Source of the DNA: Haemonchus contortus
Lineage: Eukaryota > Nematoda > Chromadorea > Rhabditida > Trichostrongylidae
Direction: 5' to 3'
Length of the DNA: 64,000 nucleotides
NCBI GenBank assembly: GCA_000469685.2
Contig: LS997563.1
Location: 20,143,757 to 20,207,756 of the forward strand
The translations under genes were made by a program, and so were the position numbers. The notes below the pieces were generated by a model. The model did no database searches. It worked only from the letters and a program-made list of their open reading frames with translations, and was not told where the DNA came from. Below, one piece after another: positions 24,427 through 36,780 of this stretch. How positions within the stretch are numbered: position 1 is the first letter of the stretch; each line of letters begins with the position of its first letter.

Positions 24427-25340
24427 TCGAATGAAAGTTATCGATGACATTCCATGCAGAAGAAAAAAATTCTTGGTTCCCCAAGTTCATATTTTCACGT
24501 AAAAAACCTCCAAAAGGTACGATACAGCTGCTCTTCATTCCACAATTTCATGGGCAACATCGGAGGATTTTTCAAAATTTTCCATTCCTTAGCATCTTCT
24601 AGTCCCATTTGCTTCATAAGCAGCTTCAAAAGCAACCATTTGAAGCGAATACCTTTAGGGGAATCTGCGTATTCAAATGAAGCTGGTTAACAAGTGATCC
24701 ATAGCAAAATTTCAAAAGCAAAAAGTTCGCGGAAATTTTATTGGCAAGTTTTAGTTGACGTCACTACTTCGAAGTGATGTTTCCTGGTGTTCTAGCAGGG
24801 CGATTCCTCACTCTTGGCCATTGAGCTTTCAGTTGAGTTAATGCATGCCTTCGATGAGGAGGTGCTGTTTTAGGGTAGATAATTGATAGGAACTTTGTTT
24901 TTTGTTTTGTCAACTTGTAATTTTAACTTGTGTCGATCGTCTACGTTCGTTCGCATTTTCTGCTCGTTGGACGCTTTTTTCTTTTCTCGACTCTGTTTGT
25001 CTCCAAGGTTTTGACTTCAACTCGAGAGTTCTGTCTTCCCGGATTATGTGCCTGGGTGCCAAGCCATTTTTCTCTGACGTAGTCTCCATGAATGAGTTTT
25101 CTGCTCAGGGCATTTCTAACGAGCTTGAGGTGGAAATTGCTCTGAATGATGCTGTAATTAACATCTTTCAGTTGATTTTCTGCATTTTTCTTTCACATTT
25201 CATTAACTGATTCATTTCATTTGCCTTACTGTTAGACTGCACTAGTCCCAGGGTACTAGTTGGGAGAAGTCAGTAGTCCCTGGTCGTGCCGTGGAAGTAC
25301 CGCAAATCGTAGGTAACAAAGTAAAGGAGTAGTTTTTCGG
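24427..25340. other. Unannotated stretch
   Basis: Flank of the RTE insertion. No gene or repeat recognised; the 102-codon plus frame at 24902-25210 is featureless. Confidence 0.5.
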
Positions 25341-25610
25341 AATGGATCAACTCCACTCTGGATCGGGTCTCTCATTCGATTCAATTCACAATCTGAGTGG
25401 CGTTTGTGGGCTATACATACAATGACTTGTGGAATCAGCCGACGTACAAGTCAGTGTTTCATCACCCGGACGGGTTTGGGAAAATAAAAGCACTGGCCAC
25501 CAAATGGCCAACCCTTGACCGAATGTAATCGACCTTCCCTATTTCACTAGGAGATTTCGGGATTTGATCCCCATATTGTGCGCGTGGTAATGTATCGAGC
25601 CGTGCCTCTA
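25341..25610 (-). repeat. tRNA-derived SINE, degenerate, with internal fold-back
   Basis: On the minus strand: ACGCGCACAATATGG, GGATCAAATCCCG (B-box-like), AGTGAAATAGGGAAGGTCGATT, CACTGACTTGTACGTCGGCTG and CAAGTCATTGTATG, in SINE order. Near 25460-25490 a piece of the body (AAAATAAAAGCACT) also appears inverted beside its normal position, so the body contains a palindromic rearrangement. Confidence 0.65.
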
Positions 25611-26890
25611 ATCTTTGATAGGTATTTGCAGAATGGAATTATTCATTCCATGAAATAATCATTTTCTAGTCGAGTTGGCTCTGAGGCTGCCATAGAAGCT
25701 CTTGCCACTGTCGTATTTTACGCAGTATTTGTAGGAGGACTTGGTCTGACCTCAGAATTATTGCTCAATAATGCAAGTTTTTTTATCGTTTACGGCTTCA
25801 TCACCATTACTTGTGTATTCAGTTACTGCGATAGAAACATTTGTCTAAATTCATCTAAATTCACAATTTTTATCTCCTCCTTCTGATATTTCGCTGGTTT
25901 CGGAAGAGTTTCATGAATCGCGTTCCAATTTAGAACTCGAAAAGGATTGCCAGGGCAACTGGAGACGACCATGTTCAGACCAGAGTCCTCGCAATCCCTT
26001 GTGCTTTTTTTATCTTTTTTTTTTCATTGAGCGACTTAAACTTGGTGTCACCCAGTGACCAACTCAAATAGGATTTGGGGTCTATGGCGGTCTGGGAAGT
26101 CGGTATTCGAGAAGTAAGTAATCAGATCATATAGGGGAAAAGGGCACGATGACAAGTATGAGATTTTACCAACACATATGACACCACCCAACTGACACTC
26201 GTTCCTTTCCACTGCAATGAACTTTGGAAACTCTGTAAAAAGTTTGGAAATGGCATTGTCCTAGTCGAAAGGATCACCTACTCTGGATCTGGATTGATCG
26301 GACAACGGAGTACAGCTTTTCCGTTAAAGGACTCTTGTTTGAGCGTTCAGTCTACCGTACTCCTTGTCGTTCATCTACTGTCAAGCCGTTTGTTGTTTTT
26401 TCGTCGCCATCCCCGTGGTAATGAAGCCACTTACCAAACTATCGAGTTGCCTCGGATAGCAGTCCTTATTCGAGTCTTCAAACCGACTTCTCCATCGAGG
26501 GAGTCGAACTTTGTACTTCCTAGAAATGGGAAGGCATTTCCGAGAAGGGTAGTTGAAGTCAGCAGCAAAAACAGTGGCTTAGAATAAATTAACATCATGC
26601 AAACATCAGTGCCACAGTAAATCCCCCCAGAAGCCTTCGTTTTTGATTTCTCCCAATTTTGCGAAGGGATTTCTGGTTTTCGAGGACGTGGACTTTGCAA
26701 ATTCCTCTTAATTTTTTGAAACTTGTCCGGTTTCTGGAGCTGTTTTGGTTAGATATTCACCTTCTGAAGTTGGCTATCTGTTCGCTTACATTCAGGAAGT
26801 GGCTTACAATGATTACGAAGTCGTCGCTGTAAGCCCGTTTTTCTTTGAACCCCAACAGCTCTTGAAGGAGATGTCTTCTAGACGGCTCAC
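25611..26890. other. Unannotated stretch
   Basis: No host gene, RNA or repeat recognised. Confidence 0.5.
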
Positions 26891-27075
26891 CTTCTTGTAG
26901 AACAATTTGGAGGTGGAAATACCTAGAAAACGATTTTCAGACTCAAGAATACTTTTTCTGAGAAGAGGATGACATGCTTGGACTACCTGAACACCTACTT
27001 GTAGAACGATTTGGTGGTGGGAATACCTGGAAAGCGGTCTTCAAAATTCCGGACCACTGTTTATGAAAGGGGGAT
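26891..27075. repeat. Diverged tandem duplication, about 103-bp unit
   Basis: The blocks CTTGTAGAACAATTTGGAGG... from 26895 and CTTGTAGAACGATTTGGTGG... from 26998 are homologous, with shared GGAATACCT-type, AGACTC/AAATTC, CTGTTTATGA-like and GGATGACA landmarks. They differ at roughly a quarter of positions. No coding frame is shared. Confidence 0.7.
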
Positions 27076-28280
27076 GACACCCGTGTCTGGTAGGATTACC
27101 TCAACGATGAACCTTTTCCGAAATGCTCAGATATTCAACGCCTAGTTCGTAGTGTATAGGCTTTCAGCACACACACACACAACGGCTTGCTTGGATGGCC
27201 ATTTGTTTTTGTTCTTCCCGACGAGTTCGTCACTAATTAACTTGATCAATTAACCCGTGTGGCAACACGAGTTTCGTAGCGCATTCACCCGATGCTGCAC
27301 ATGGGCAGTCAGCCCCCTTTAGCTTTCCAAAACCAGGTGTTAGACGAACTGTCAGAAGTTCTTTTTCACTGTGGTCCATTGATCCTTTTCCATGTGCAGG
27401 AATCCTCTGTTTCGGCGTCATTCTCTCGGAACCAAAAGCCTTTTCTTTTCAGTTTGTCATGTTTCAGTGCACCACCAAGCACCACATTGTTTTCCTAATC
27501 CACTAAAGTTTTCGAAGAAGCAACGTCGTCAAGGGAAAGCGAGCGATGGCTAGGATGAACGGGGGGACCGTGGGAATTCTTTAAGCTCCTCTTCCGTCAG
27601 ATTTGCATTTTTATTCTCCGGAATATCTCCTCGAATTTTTCTTTCAACAATCCTAGAAGCTCAATAAACAATAACTTAGCTACGGCATTCAACAGCTCTT
27701 TAGTATAGTGATTCTCCATATTTTTGAAGTTCCTATTCATAGCCAAGTAGACCGTTCAGTTTGGAAAGGGAAACAACCTGAAGGGGTCCACTGTCTGGTA
27801 TTAACAGCTAGCTCATATTTCAGCAGCTAGTTCATATTTCATCTGTCAGAATAAGCTAAGCTCTGCAAATCCCGGAGGCCTTCCTGGGAGGATAAACTCA
27901 AGCAAAATTATTCTCAGAGTGAAGGGGTTGCATACTTTGCAGGTGATACGGCGCAGAGCGTTCTCAAGGGAAAAGTTTTCTCGAAAGGATGTAGTAGAGC
28001 GAGGAAGAGTAACGCAGCGTCTTTCCCCTGGTTCTGTGAGGTGCCTTGGAATGAGACTAATGCTCCGGAAGAGGTAGTAGTAAGGGGGGCAAATCGAAGA
28101 GAACGGCGTAATCGAAGTGCATCTTCCTCAGTTTGGATTCAGTTAAAGAACTGGAAGAGTTACCATTCGTCGTGGTCTGCGTATCTTCGATAGATTCTAT
28201 TGATTGTTCCTTATCAAGATACTACAAATCGTCTCCGCTGCTTACTCCTGTCAATCAATTCCAAACGTTTTCTCCACTTT
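27076..28280. other. Unannotated stretch
   Basis: Only a short (CA)7-like run near 27170 and a 19-bp tandem repeat (CAGCTAGTTCATATTTCAT type) near 27805-27845 were noticed. No gene recognised. Confidence 0.5.
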
Positions 28281-28556
28281 GGGCGGAGGTGGTGCATTGG
28301 CGAGTGGCGCACTCTATCATACGCACGGTCAGGGGTTCGAATCCCAGATCGATATCCGCCTAGGCCAATCAAGTCTTCCATCTCTCTAGGGTCGATTAAA
28401 TATTACCAGACTCGTCTAGGAGGATAAAAACACTGACTTGTACACAAGCTGGCCACTGCAAGTCATTGTATAGTCCCCATACGCATTCAATGCGCTACTA
28501 CGATTCTGAATGGAAGTCGAATGAGAAAGCGTATCCCCCAATTGGGATTGAATACG
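28281..28556 (+). repeat. tRNA-derived SINE, best-preserved copy
   Basis: The copy starts GGGCGGAGGTGGTGCATTGG (A-box-like), then GAGTGGCGCACTC, CACGGTC and a perfect B-box GGTTCGAATCC at 28334-28344. A tRNA-unrelated body follows: GATCGATATCCGCCTAGGCC, TCTTCCATCTCTCTAGGGTC, CCAGACTCGTCTAGGAGG, GACTTGTACACAAGCTGGCC, GTCATTGTATAG, CATACGCATTCAATGCG and ATTCTGAATGGAAGTCG. It is the best reference for the family in this window. The head resembles a tRNA, but there is no cloverleaf with an acceptor stem, so it is not called as a tRNA. Confidence 0.88.
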
Positions 28557-30320
28557 GCTCAAAAAACTCATCTTTCTATCCTTTATATCAGTACCATACC
28601 TTTTCAATCTTCTAACTACTTCAAAGACTCCCCCTTTTCGTCTATTCTGTGACTGATCTGAATGTTTTCATTTATTTACCACCCTGGAAAAGGAGCAGAT
28701 AGAGTGCAGCTAATGCTGCCGTTCCTTCGAAAGCCACTTCATACACTCTTCAACCATAAGAAAAACACTGTTGTTTGTATGTTTGGATTACGGTAATGCC
28801 GAACGGGTGTGTTGCCCTGGTCAATGATGAATTGCCTTGCTCATAAGAGGCTATCTGGGAGGTAATTGAAGTTGCCTTCGGCCTATATCAACTATAGGCC
28901 TTTAATATTTATTCATCGAACTCTAGCCACTCTTTTTTAAATGATTTTTTTAAATGAAATAAGTCAGGGAGGGTGGTGTAAGGCTACAGTTTAATGGGTT
29001 TTAATACTTATCCTTCTTTCTCGTTGTCACTCTAGAATTGTATCCGAATGGAGTGAACAAAGCAGGGATTAAGGAGTGAAAAATTGTCTTCCAAATAGTT
29101 TCTTAACAATTTTGCTTTTCGCTTTTCGCAAGAAGGTAGCACGGAAAAATCCTCGGTGTCGATCATTATCCTTTCGTGTTGAGCCATGCATCCGACCTTC
29201 ATAGTCGTTTCGACACTAACCGGCCAAGAGGACGAAGGTAGTGCTTCTTACCATTAGACCCTTGGTGGATGCACCGAGATAGCAGGAGTGGTGAGTCACG
29301 GTCGATGCATCCGGTCTCGGATTGGACTCGAACTTATCCTGTGCTCCGAGCTTCCGAGCACCATGTTCTTCTATACATCACTCAGTGAGGATCCCGACTC
29401 TGTTGTGCTTGTTCTCATCTTATCGGCCTCAAGGGACCTCTAAAACTTGTCTCCTTTCCTTCAGATCACCTACTTCAATATGCCCTGATGGTAAAGCGAT
29501 AAAGGGTAATGAGTTCCCGGTGATGTCTTCAAAAAAAGCTTTCGAACAAAAAACCCATACTCGAACCACTGGAAATATTCTTCAAGGTGTTCGGTTTCTA
29601 TTCCTTCTTTCGCATTCTAAGACTTTCTTCGTCCAGTTCTTAAAAAAGTTCTTGAAAAAGTCAAATAAATGAAAAACCTTCAATGGCAACAAAACGTGTG
29701 CCATTCACTTCTTTCATTCAACCCATCAAATACCACATTATTATACTGCTACAATTTTTTAGGCTCAATTTTTTTGAGCATAATGACCTTGTCACACTAC
29801 ATTTTTCCGCCTTTTTAAGCAAATAAGAAAAATTCTGAATCAACGCTCCTACGCCATATGCCTTCTTTTTTCACCTGGCCTATCTCATTTACACTCGCTT
29901 CCAGCTTGATCGGTTAGGCATTTCCGATGACCAAATATCCACATTTCCGTTTTGCTCCAATGCGATGGATAGTATCCCGAAATTTGTTTCTCCTTGAATG
30001 GTTCCTAGCGGAGAAAAGGTGTGGTGTGGAGTAATGACGTGGGGGGAGATTCTTCTGGGTTTTTAGTTCTTGATATTTAAAATTATATGTTCAACGGATT
30101 TTCTGTTCGGGAAGCGGCGAAGTAGACCTTGTTTGCCAGTCACGGATATTCTTTTTTGAACATTTCAACGTTATTTCATGGTCACTGAAAGGTCAGGCCT
30201 TGGGGGTATCGCTCCAGAAAAAGCGTTTAAGACTATGCCCCACTCAAGGGTGCCATCCCGCTTCCATTTTTACCTAAGGCACTTCATTTTTCACTGTACT
30301 ATTCCATCACGAAACGCAAA
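28557..30320. other. Unannotated stretch
   Basis: No gene recognised. A small hairpin GTGCTC...GAGCAC lies at 29341-29361. A lone B-box-like GTTCGAGTCC is on the minus strand at 29324-29333, without a matching A-box or SINE body. Confidence 0.45.
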
Positions 30321-30455
30321 GGTGCTGTGGTGGTAATTAGAACCCAGCCACACGCGCATGATCCCAAGAACGAGTCCCGAACCAATATACTTACCCGAGG
30401 CAACCATGTCTTCCATCCATCCTGGGTCGATCAACTAGTACCAGATCCTCCCGAC
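30321..30455 (+). repeat. tRNA-derived SINE, 5' half, degenerate
   Basis: GGTGCTGTGGTGGTAATTAG, CACACGCGCATG, a broken B-box (ACGAGTCCCG), CCGAGGCAACCATGTCTTCC, ATCCTGGGTCGATCAA and CTAGTACCAGATC follow the SINE order. The sequence is lost after the middle of the body. Confidence 0.55.
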
Positions 30456-31346
30456 CCTCGCATTCTCTGCTCTCTGTATGCTACTTTTTGTTCTTAACCG
30501 TTTGCCACTACAGGTTCCCATTTCACCACGGAAATGCCGCCCTCCTGTGTTATGTGCCTGAGTGTCAAGTCAGTTTCTGTGGCGGATTCCCTGTAAATGC
30601 TTCCTTCGGGACATTTCCAGCGGAGGGGTGGGCAATGGTGCTTTAATCTTTCGGAAATCCGTTCTCACAGCGTCGCAAGCTGTATACCTTTGAACCCCTC
30701 TGACGAGCTTTCGGTTTGGATGAAGTCACCTCACCCAAGTTTAATGCTAGGTCTCCCAATATTGTAAGCTTTTTCCCACATGTGTGCTGCACATGAGCCC
30801 TATTTACCTAGCATGTGGCTCTATGAAAAACTTTTTTGCTCGATCCCATGATACTTCCCGTCATCAGTCGAAAGAAGTGTCATTGCGCTCCCAATAACCG
30901 TCTCGCCCGCAAACCACGTGAACTCATCCTGCACTGCTGTAGCGTGCTCAACTGTGCCGAAATGGCTATTATTCAGGGTAGACGAAGGCTATTATGTGAG
31001 GGTGTCCTCAGCTGATGAGAGCTTGACGGCCTTTCTGTTGGAATGGGATAACAAAGATGACCTCGTGTGGGCTCCAGGGTATTTGGAATTCAGTTTTGGA
31101 GCACTTCTCATGCTCTCCGTTTTCGCTTCATCAAATATTCTGCTCTCTTAGAAATGGTGTGTAGGTTGAAAATGACCACAGATCATCCCAACGAAGGCTG
31201 CTCTTCCCCTCACCCGTAGGATGGGTAACTAGTAGGAGGTGGTCGGGGAAGAACTCTACAAGAAAAAGATATGGTAGCGGATAGACACGAGGCTCAGTCA
31301 CCTCTATTCAGGAGAGACAGTGCTCGTTTAATTCGTGGCATGATAC

Positions 31347-31500
31347 TTCAATAAATCCTGTTTGGGGATGCGCCCCGCATCCGAGTCCCATTCACAGTCG
31401 CAGCGACGTATTGAATGCGTCCTTGATTGACCGATACAATGACTTATTCCGAGTACCGATCAGTAAATTCATCCTCCCAGACGAGTCTGATACTACTTAA
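31347..31500 (-). repeat. tRNA-derived SINE, 3' half, inverted next to another copy
   Basis: On the minus strand: AGTATCAGACTCGTCTGGGAGG, here in two parts (AGTATCAGACTC, GTCTGGGAGG), then AAGTCATTGTATCGG, GCATTCAATACG, and GGGGCGCATCCCC near the end. The tRNA-like head is absent. It stands head-to-head with the plus-strand copy that starts at 31505. Confidence 0.7.
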
Positions 31501-31504
31501 GCAA

Positions 31505-31755
31505 CGTGTAGGGCCATGTCGCGCGCGCACTACAACGCGCTTAGTTCCGAGATTGGATCAAGAATCGATACTCGCCCAGGCCCACTACCCTTCCATTCTT
31601 TCTGGGTCAGTTAAAAGGCACTAGACTGGTTGGAAGGATAGAAGCGCTGACTTGAATCTGCTGACCAATCCATCGGTTAGGTATTCAATCTGCCACTACG
31701 ATTCTAAATGGGAATTCAGTGCCATGGCGTCTTCCAGCACAAGATCGACCTACGT
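31505..31755 (+). repeat. tRNA-derived SINE, near full length, diverged
   Basis: GTGTAGGGCCATGTCGCGC and GCGCACTAC form the head. The body follows: GATACTCGCCCAGGCCCA, CTTCCATTCTTTCTGGGTCAG, CTAGACTGGTTGGAAGGATAG, GCGCTGACTTGAATCTGC, GTATTCAATC and CTACGATTCTAAATGGGA. The B-box is degenerate. Confidence 0.7.
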
Positions 31756-33498
31756 CAAAGGAATTTATCCTCTATCCTTCTAACTGAGTATTTGCGCCCA
31801 CCATTATAGATGATATAAGTGCAATTTAGTTATGCGGTCTTATTAGCTCATTCACTATTAATTTATGAGGTCATGGGACTTCATGCCCACCCAGTAGAAT
31901 GTCTCATTGAACCATTATGAGGGAGTGTTCAATTTCAAGGGTTCCCCCATCAATAAAAGTCAAGAGTGTAAGGTACTTCAAGGAAATAGGCGAAAACGCC
32001 TCCCTCTACAATTTCATTTGGAAATGACCAATTTTTGCATGCAAAACAAGTTAGTCCGCTTAAATCTTAACAGAATATTCCACTCCTTCAAAGTGGGAAA
32101 AGGAAGGTTCCTACCGGGTGAAAATTCCCCAACAAACTGTAAATAATATGTGGGGAGTGAGGATGGATTCCTGCTACGTGAGTGACCCACGGTTCTTTTG
32201 CCCAGCCTCGAACAGATCGTTGTAGGTGGTGTTGGCGGTTAACCAAGGTGGCTTATTCGACGTATATCCGGCTCTGTCAAGCGTGTTTCCTGACTCAGCA
32301 CAGTTCCGCTCCTATCTGACTAATAGTCAACGGCAAAGTCACTGCTATGGTAGTCAACATGTCGAAATGTCGGCCAAAACCTTGCTTTGGTCACCAAAGA
32401 TCCGTTGGAACCTACTGTTATTCGAAGAGACACTCGTGAAAATCCCCTCTTCTCCATTCTGGTCTCCTACGCTCTTGCGCTGGATTCCGCGTTCCCTCTG
32501 ATGTCATCAAATAACTTCAATGAAGATCTCTCCATCAGATGACCTATTCATCCCTCAAATGGTACAATCTGATTTCCAGTGCATTACGATGTTGACTTGA
32601 AATTTTCAAATTTGATTTCATTCGCTCATCATCACCCATTTTCACGACAGCGTGTCAGTACAATCTCCCGAATATCATCTATGTCGTAGTACTCAGCCAA
32701 CGGGACCGGAGTAAGGAGTTGATGGTCGCCTGGGACATCCATGATGACTAATCCAACTTGTCCTTCTGGTCGACAATTTGTTGCTAGGGTTACTTCCGAT
32801 GCTAAAAATACTAGCACTTCCTCTGACCCTTGAAAGAGTGAGCCCAGTCAAACGCTTTTGCTACTAGGAGATAACAACCGAAGGGTGTATCCCAAAAAAA
32901 TTTTCGTTACCACCAGACAAATGGCTTTCACAACGTTGATCACCCTTATTGCGCCATGCATCCGCTCACTCTTGCATTTTGATCGCGCTGAAACATGTCT
33001 GCTATGTGCAATCGCAAGTTCAAGGGTTGATCACGTCAGTGAACTTCACCATCCCATTCTCCTATTGATTATGGCCTATTAAAAATAATTACCCTAATGT
33101 ATCGTCTCCATCCCCTGCACTATCTCAGTTATTCGATGGCTTTGTGCTCTGGAAAAGGTAAAAGAACATAAAAAATCCAGGAATTACCTTCTGCGTATCC
33201 TTTTTGTTTTATAGTAACCAAATTGCTACCTATTCGATTCATTAGTGTTTCGTTCGGACCTTTTAATTCCTTAGAATCCGCATATCATTGAACCGTTCTG
33301 CTCCATGTTTATGAGTTCCGTTGAGTACATTCAGGGGTTGAGCATAGTCCCGAAAGTGACCTCTAATGAAGTTTTGTATTTTCGATGGTCCGAAGCTGTA
33401 ATGCTCGCCCAAAGCATGCTCGTATGTCAATACAGCAAATTTTAGGTCTGGTTTACAAGTTGTTGAACACAATATTGCTGATGTAATGTAATATTGCA
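31756..33498. other. Unannotated stretch
   Basis: Apart from the minus-strand frame at 32632-32844, listed separately, no gene or repeat could be recognised. Confidence 0.5.
32632..32844 (-). pseudogene. Possible coding fossil or isolated exon, family unknown
   Basis: A minus-strand frame, open for about 71 codons without an ATG at its start, reads a peptide with balanced, globular-looking composition: VTLATNCRPEGQVG, LVIMDVPGDHQLLTP, VPLAEYYDIDDIREIVL. It ends in three successive in-frame TGA-type stops. Codon use looks less like random AT-rich DNA than its neighbours. No domain was recognised, and no clear nematode acceptor (TTTCAG) precedes it. It may be chance. Confidence 0.2.
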
Positions 33499-33792
33499 TT
33501 GGGACGGAGGTAGTGATGTAGTAAGTGGCGCACTATGATATACACTTGGTCACGGGCTCGAATCCTGGGTCGATATCCGCTTCTGCCAACAAGCCTTCCA
33601 TCCCTACGGGTCTCCGGGGTTGGGCTTGGAGGGATGGAAGGCTCGTCTGGGAGGATAAAAGCACTGACTTCTGCATCGGCCGGCCTCTGCAATTCATTGT
33701 ATAGGCCACATGCGCATCCATTACGCCCCTACGATTTTTAATGAAGGTCGAATGCGAAGTGCGTCATCAGACGGGATTGATCAATTCCAAGA
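33499..33792 (+). repeat. tRNA-derived SINE with fold-back in the body
   Basis: The head GGACGGAGGTAGTGATGTAG, AAGTGGCGCACTATGATA and B-box-like GGGCTCGAATCC (33554-33565) are followed by GGGTCGATATCCGC and then AGCCTTCCATCCCT at about 33592. Instead of the usual CCAGACTCGTCTGG there is an inverted copy AGGGATGGAAGGCT ending just before CGTCTGGGAGGATAAAAGC. The remainder (GCACTGACTT, CATTGTATAGGCCACATGCG, GAATGCGAAG) is regular. Confidence 0.8.
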
Positions 33793-36780
33793 AGCTTGAT
33801 TTTTCATTCTTTTGACATTTAATATTATGATATTGTTAATAAGATTCAAAGCCTTCGAAGCAACTGAAGGTTTCGTTGTGTTTGAATTCCTATGCTTTTT
33901 TTTACCAACACCAGCAATTTCGACTTCCTAAATGGGTTAACCATATGGGATGAAATTTACTTTCAATTCCGCAAGTCTTTTGTTCTTAAATTATGCGTTT
34001 TTAGGATGTATATGATACAGCTGAGCCCTCAGTACGACTTTCTTCCTTTCTTTTATCATCAAGCTCTATCAAGTTCTCGAACTTTCCCGTCTATTTCCTA
34101 AATCTCCTTACTCAAACCGATGGCATCGCCGATGTTTATTAGCTTCATCTGTTCATACACATCTTTACGTGCCTCTTTCCAGTTCTCGAGAGTCCAGCGT
34201 CCCCTGAGGCTTTCAGAATAAAAATTATGTGGGCGTACCCAAGTCTATAAGGGAATTCCAGACAGCTAATATTGCCTTAATGTTTTGTTCCCTCGTTTAG
34301 CGACGCTGCACCAGGTCTTTGAAGCAGATCTTTGAAGAGCCTCAATGCTGCACTTCCATGTAAACATACAGCGTAAGCGTTCTTTCAGTGTCCCAAAATC
34401 CTCCAGTTCTATACACAAGGTGCAACCACTTCCCTAAAGGGCAAAGCTTTCCGTGCCGACTACCGATCAAGAGATGATATACTTTGCCTTGATTCGAATC
34501 TGGAGAGGTCATGGGGAGCATTTGAGGTGTTTACGTAAAACCCTTGACATACCTAGTTGGATTCGCCCTTTGGGTTTCCCAGTCTTGTCACATATGTATT
34601 ATTGAAGGAGTCCGGGAAACGCGAGGGGTTCAGGTGGCCAGTGTGAGGCACAACTTCACGTCTGTTCGCGTTTGGTTCAAGTTCTTCAGCTAGTTCAGCC
34701 TTCTCCATCTCTGCCACCTACTCTCCCTTCAGAAACTCGACATCCTTGAAGCGTTATTCTCTGAAAGATTTTTGTTTTCATCCGTGATCTTCTTGAAATG
34801 CTTCAAGCCTTCTAGATTTCTGAAAGTCATGAATATCATTATTATCACCTAGCGCTACTCTCAAAAGCAGATCATTGTTATGACTCAAGTGAGCAATGAT
34901 CCTCAAAACCTCAAAGCTTAATTTCTGTTCATTAGGTATTGCAAAGCTATTAGTTTAAGTTGGAGAGTGATCGCTTCATGTGATTCATTAATTTCTTCAA
35001 TTTTCATGCAATTTTCGTATCAACTGTATGATATCTCAAAAAGAAGAAAGGGTCCAGAAAATAAGCCACAGGGGTATAGGTCAACCCTCTATATCCTAGG
35101 ATAATATTGCTGATAGACCAAGTTACTTAAAAATTAGAGATCGACTTGAACTTGGGTAAGCTGATGGGTTAGTTTGTAGTTTTTCTATCACTTCCTCATT
35201 CTGTTGTTCCTATATTAGCATATAGAGTTCTCCATTTAATAGATCATTAGAAACTCTATAACTCTCCGATAGCTATTTTCTCTCATCCCTCTCGAACTTC
35301 ATCTACTTGCTACTGGATCTACCTCAAGCTTCTACAACTTCAGAATGGTGCCTTTTTTTATTTGAGTCTGAGTCCAATTACTGAACGTCAGAGCCGTCGA
35401 ACTATGAAGGTTGCTTGGCTGGCTTCGGGATCAAATTCGGCTGTTCTTGATCCCTCCGGCACCCGTCCTTGCTATTCTATTTTACCCAACTCGCATACAG
35501 CCCTTATCCAACTTTTTTCTCAGTAGGATATCATCTCCCAGACGCCTACCGAAAGAATGTTCCCAAAAAACAATACGTGGGAACCAAGAAATTCACTGAT
35601 AATGAGACAGACGTTAGATGACCTAGTGAGGTAACCCGCAGTCGTTTAGCTGGGAAAAGGTCGCCAATGGAAGCGGGATCAGGCACCGAGACGCCTTCTA
35701 TGTTGCGCTCCGCCCCGGGTGATCTGTGCGCAGCGGGTGTAACCAGCTAATTCAGTCTTTGTGATCATTATGGCCTACACGTTTAAAGCATGCCGTCGAC
35801 CTTACTTCTGCTTCCTTCCAACTCTCTCAAGTTTTTTGATTTTCAAAGTAGCTAGGACTCTATTCCGCTCGTTTTTGGGACTCACATAGTTTCTTTCCAC
35901 TTCCCTACGTTACCCAAGCTTCCACTACTCGACTATACCTATTTACACATATACTGCTTTCAACTTGACAGAAATGTTATGAGCTGCCTCTTTATCATCA
36001 TCATTTTTCTCAGCTTATTGGTCAGAAGGCCGACCAGAACAAGTTATTTGCCTCCTTTGAATCCACATAATTACGTCTTATAAGAATCTGAAACTGAATG
36101 CAGTCTGGGAGAAGATAGTCACATACGTAATGTCACCAGTCTAGTCATGTTTTGGAGACCTGAGAAATAAACATTCCAATTGTGGCTGATGTTATTGACA
36201 ACATATAACTGATACCCATTGAAATGTAACTACATACATTTTGGCATAGCAAGCGTCTAGCGAAGTGTTTATCGCCATGTTCTCATGACGTTTTTCTTGG
36301 CTGTATCTATACTACAAAATCTCATTCGACACGATTTCATGTCTAGCATCTTGATCGAGGAATTCTTGCCCTTGTCAGGACATCAGCTGAGTATTATCCC
36401 TGAAGGTGACCTATTCGCACGGATGATTTCAATCTAACAGCATTGTGGAGCTCGACATACCACCCCCGCGGACAAGCGTTTCAGACATGCCACCGCTTTA
36501 CATGTAACTTCTTCTTTTCGATTATCAATCAAAGATATGGTATAGATTAACAAATTAGTGAAAAAGTGCGGAGATGAAGCAGAGGCCACGGGCTCGTATT
36601 CCACTCGTTGAGTTTGCCTTCCCTACATTCTAAGCCGATGTACCTTGCTTTAACTTCGATTTTAAATCGGCGATGGCATGGGTACATTACCAAGCAGGCA
36701 TGGCTGGACTTTATCAGGTGGTAAACTGATAGGATAAACTCTTTTACCGTTGAAGCTTGATCTAGGATTCCCTTGCATTA
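33793..36780. other. Long unannotated stretch
   Basis: AT-rich sequence with no recognisable gene or repeat. A SINE-like GGGCTCGTATTCC patch near 36590 is too weak to call. Confidence 0.5.

Noticed and set aside
28281..28360. tRNA gene call from clean A- and B-box motifs
   Set aside because: There is no cloverleaf with paired acceptor stem, and the sequence continues into the SINE body shared with many other copies.
29324..29361. Lone B-box-like GTTCGAGTCC and a nearby hairpin as a pol III gene
   Set aside because: No A-box at a suitable distance and no SINE body.
36560..36700. Another SINE copy (GGGCTCGTATTCC patch)
   Set aside because: Only one short block matches and the rest of the body could not be followed.
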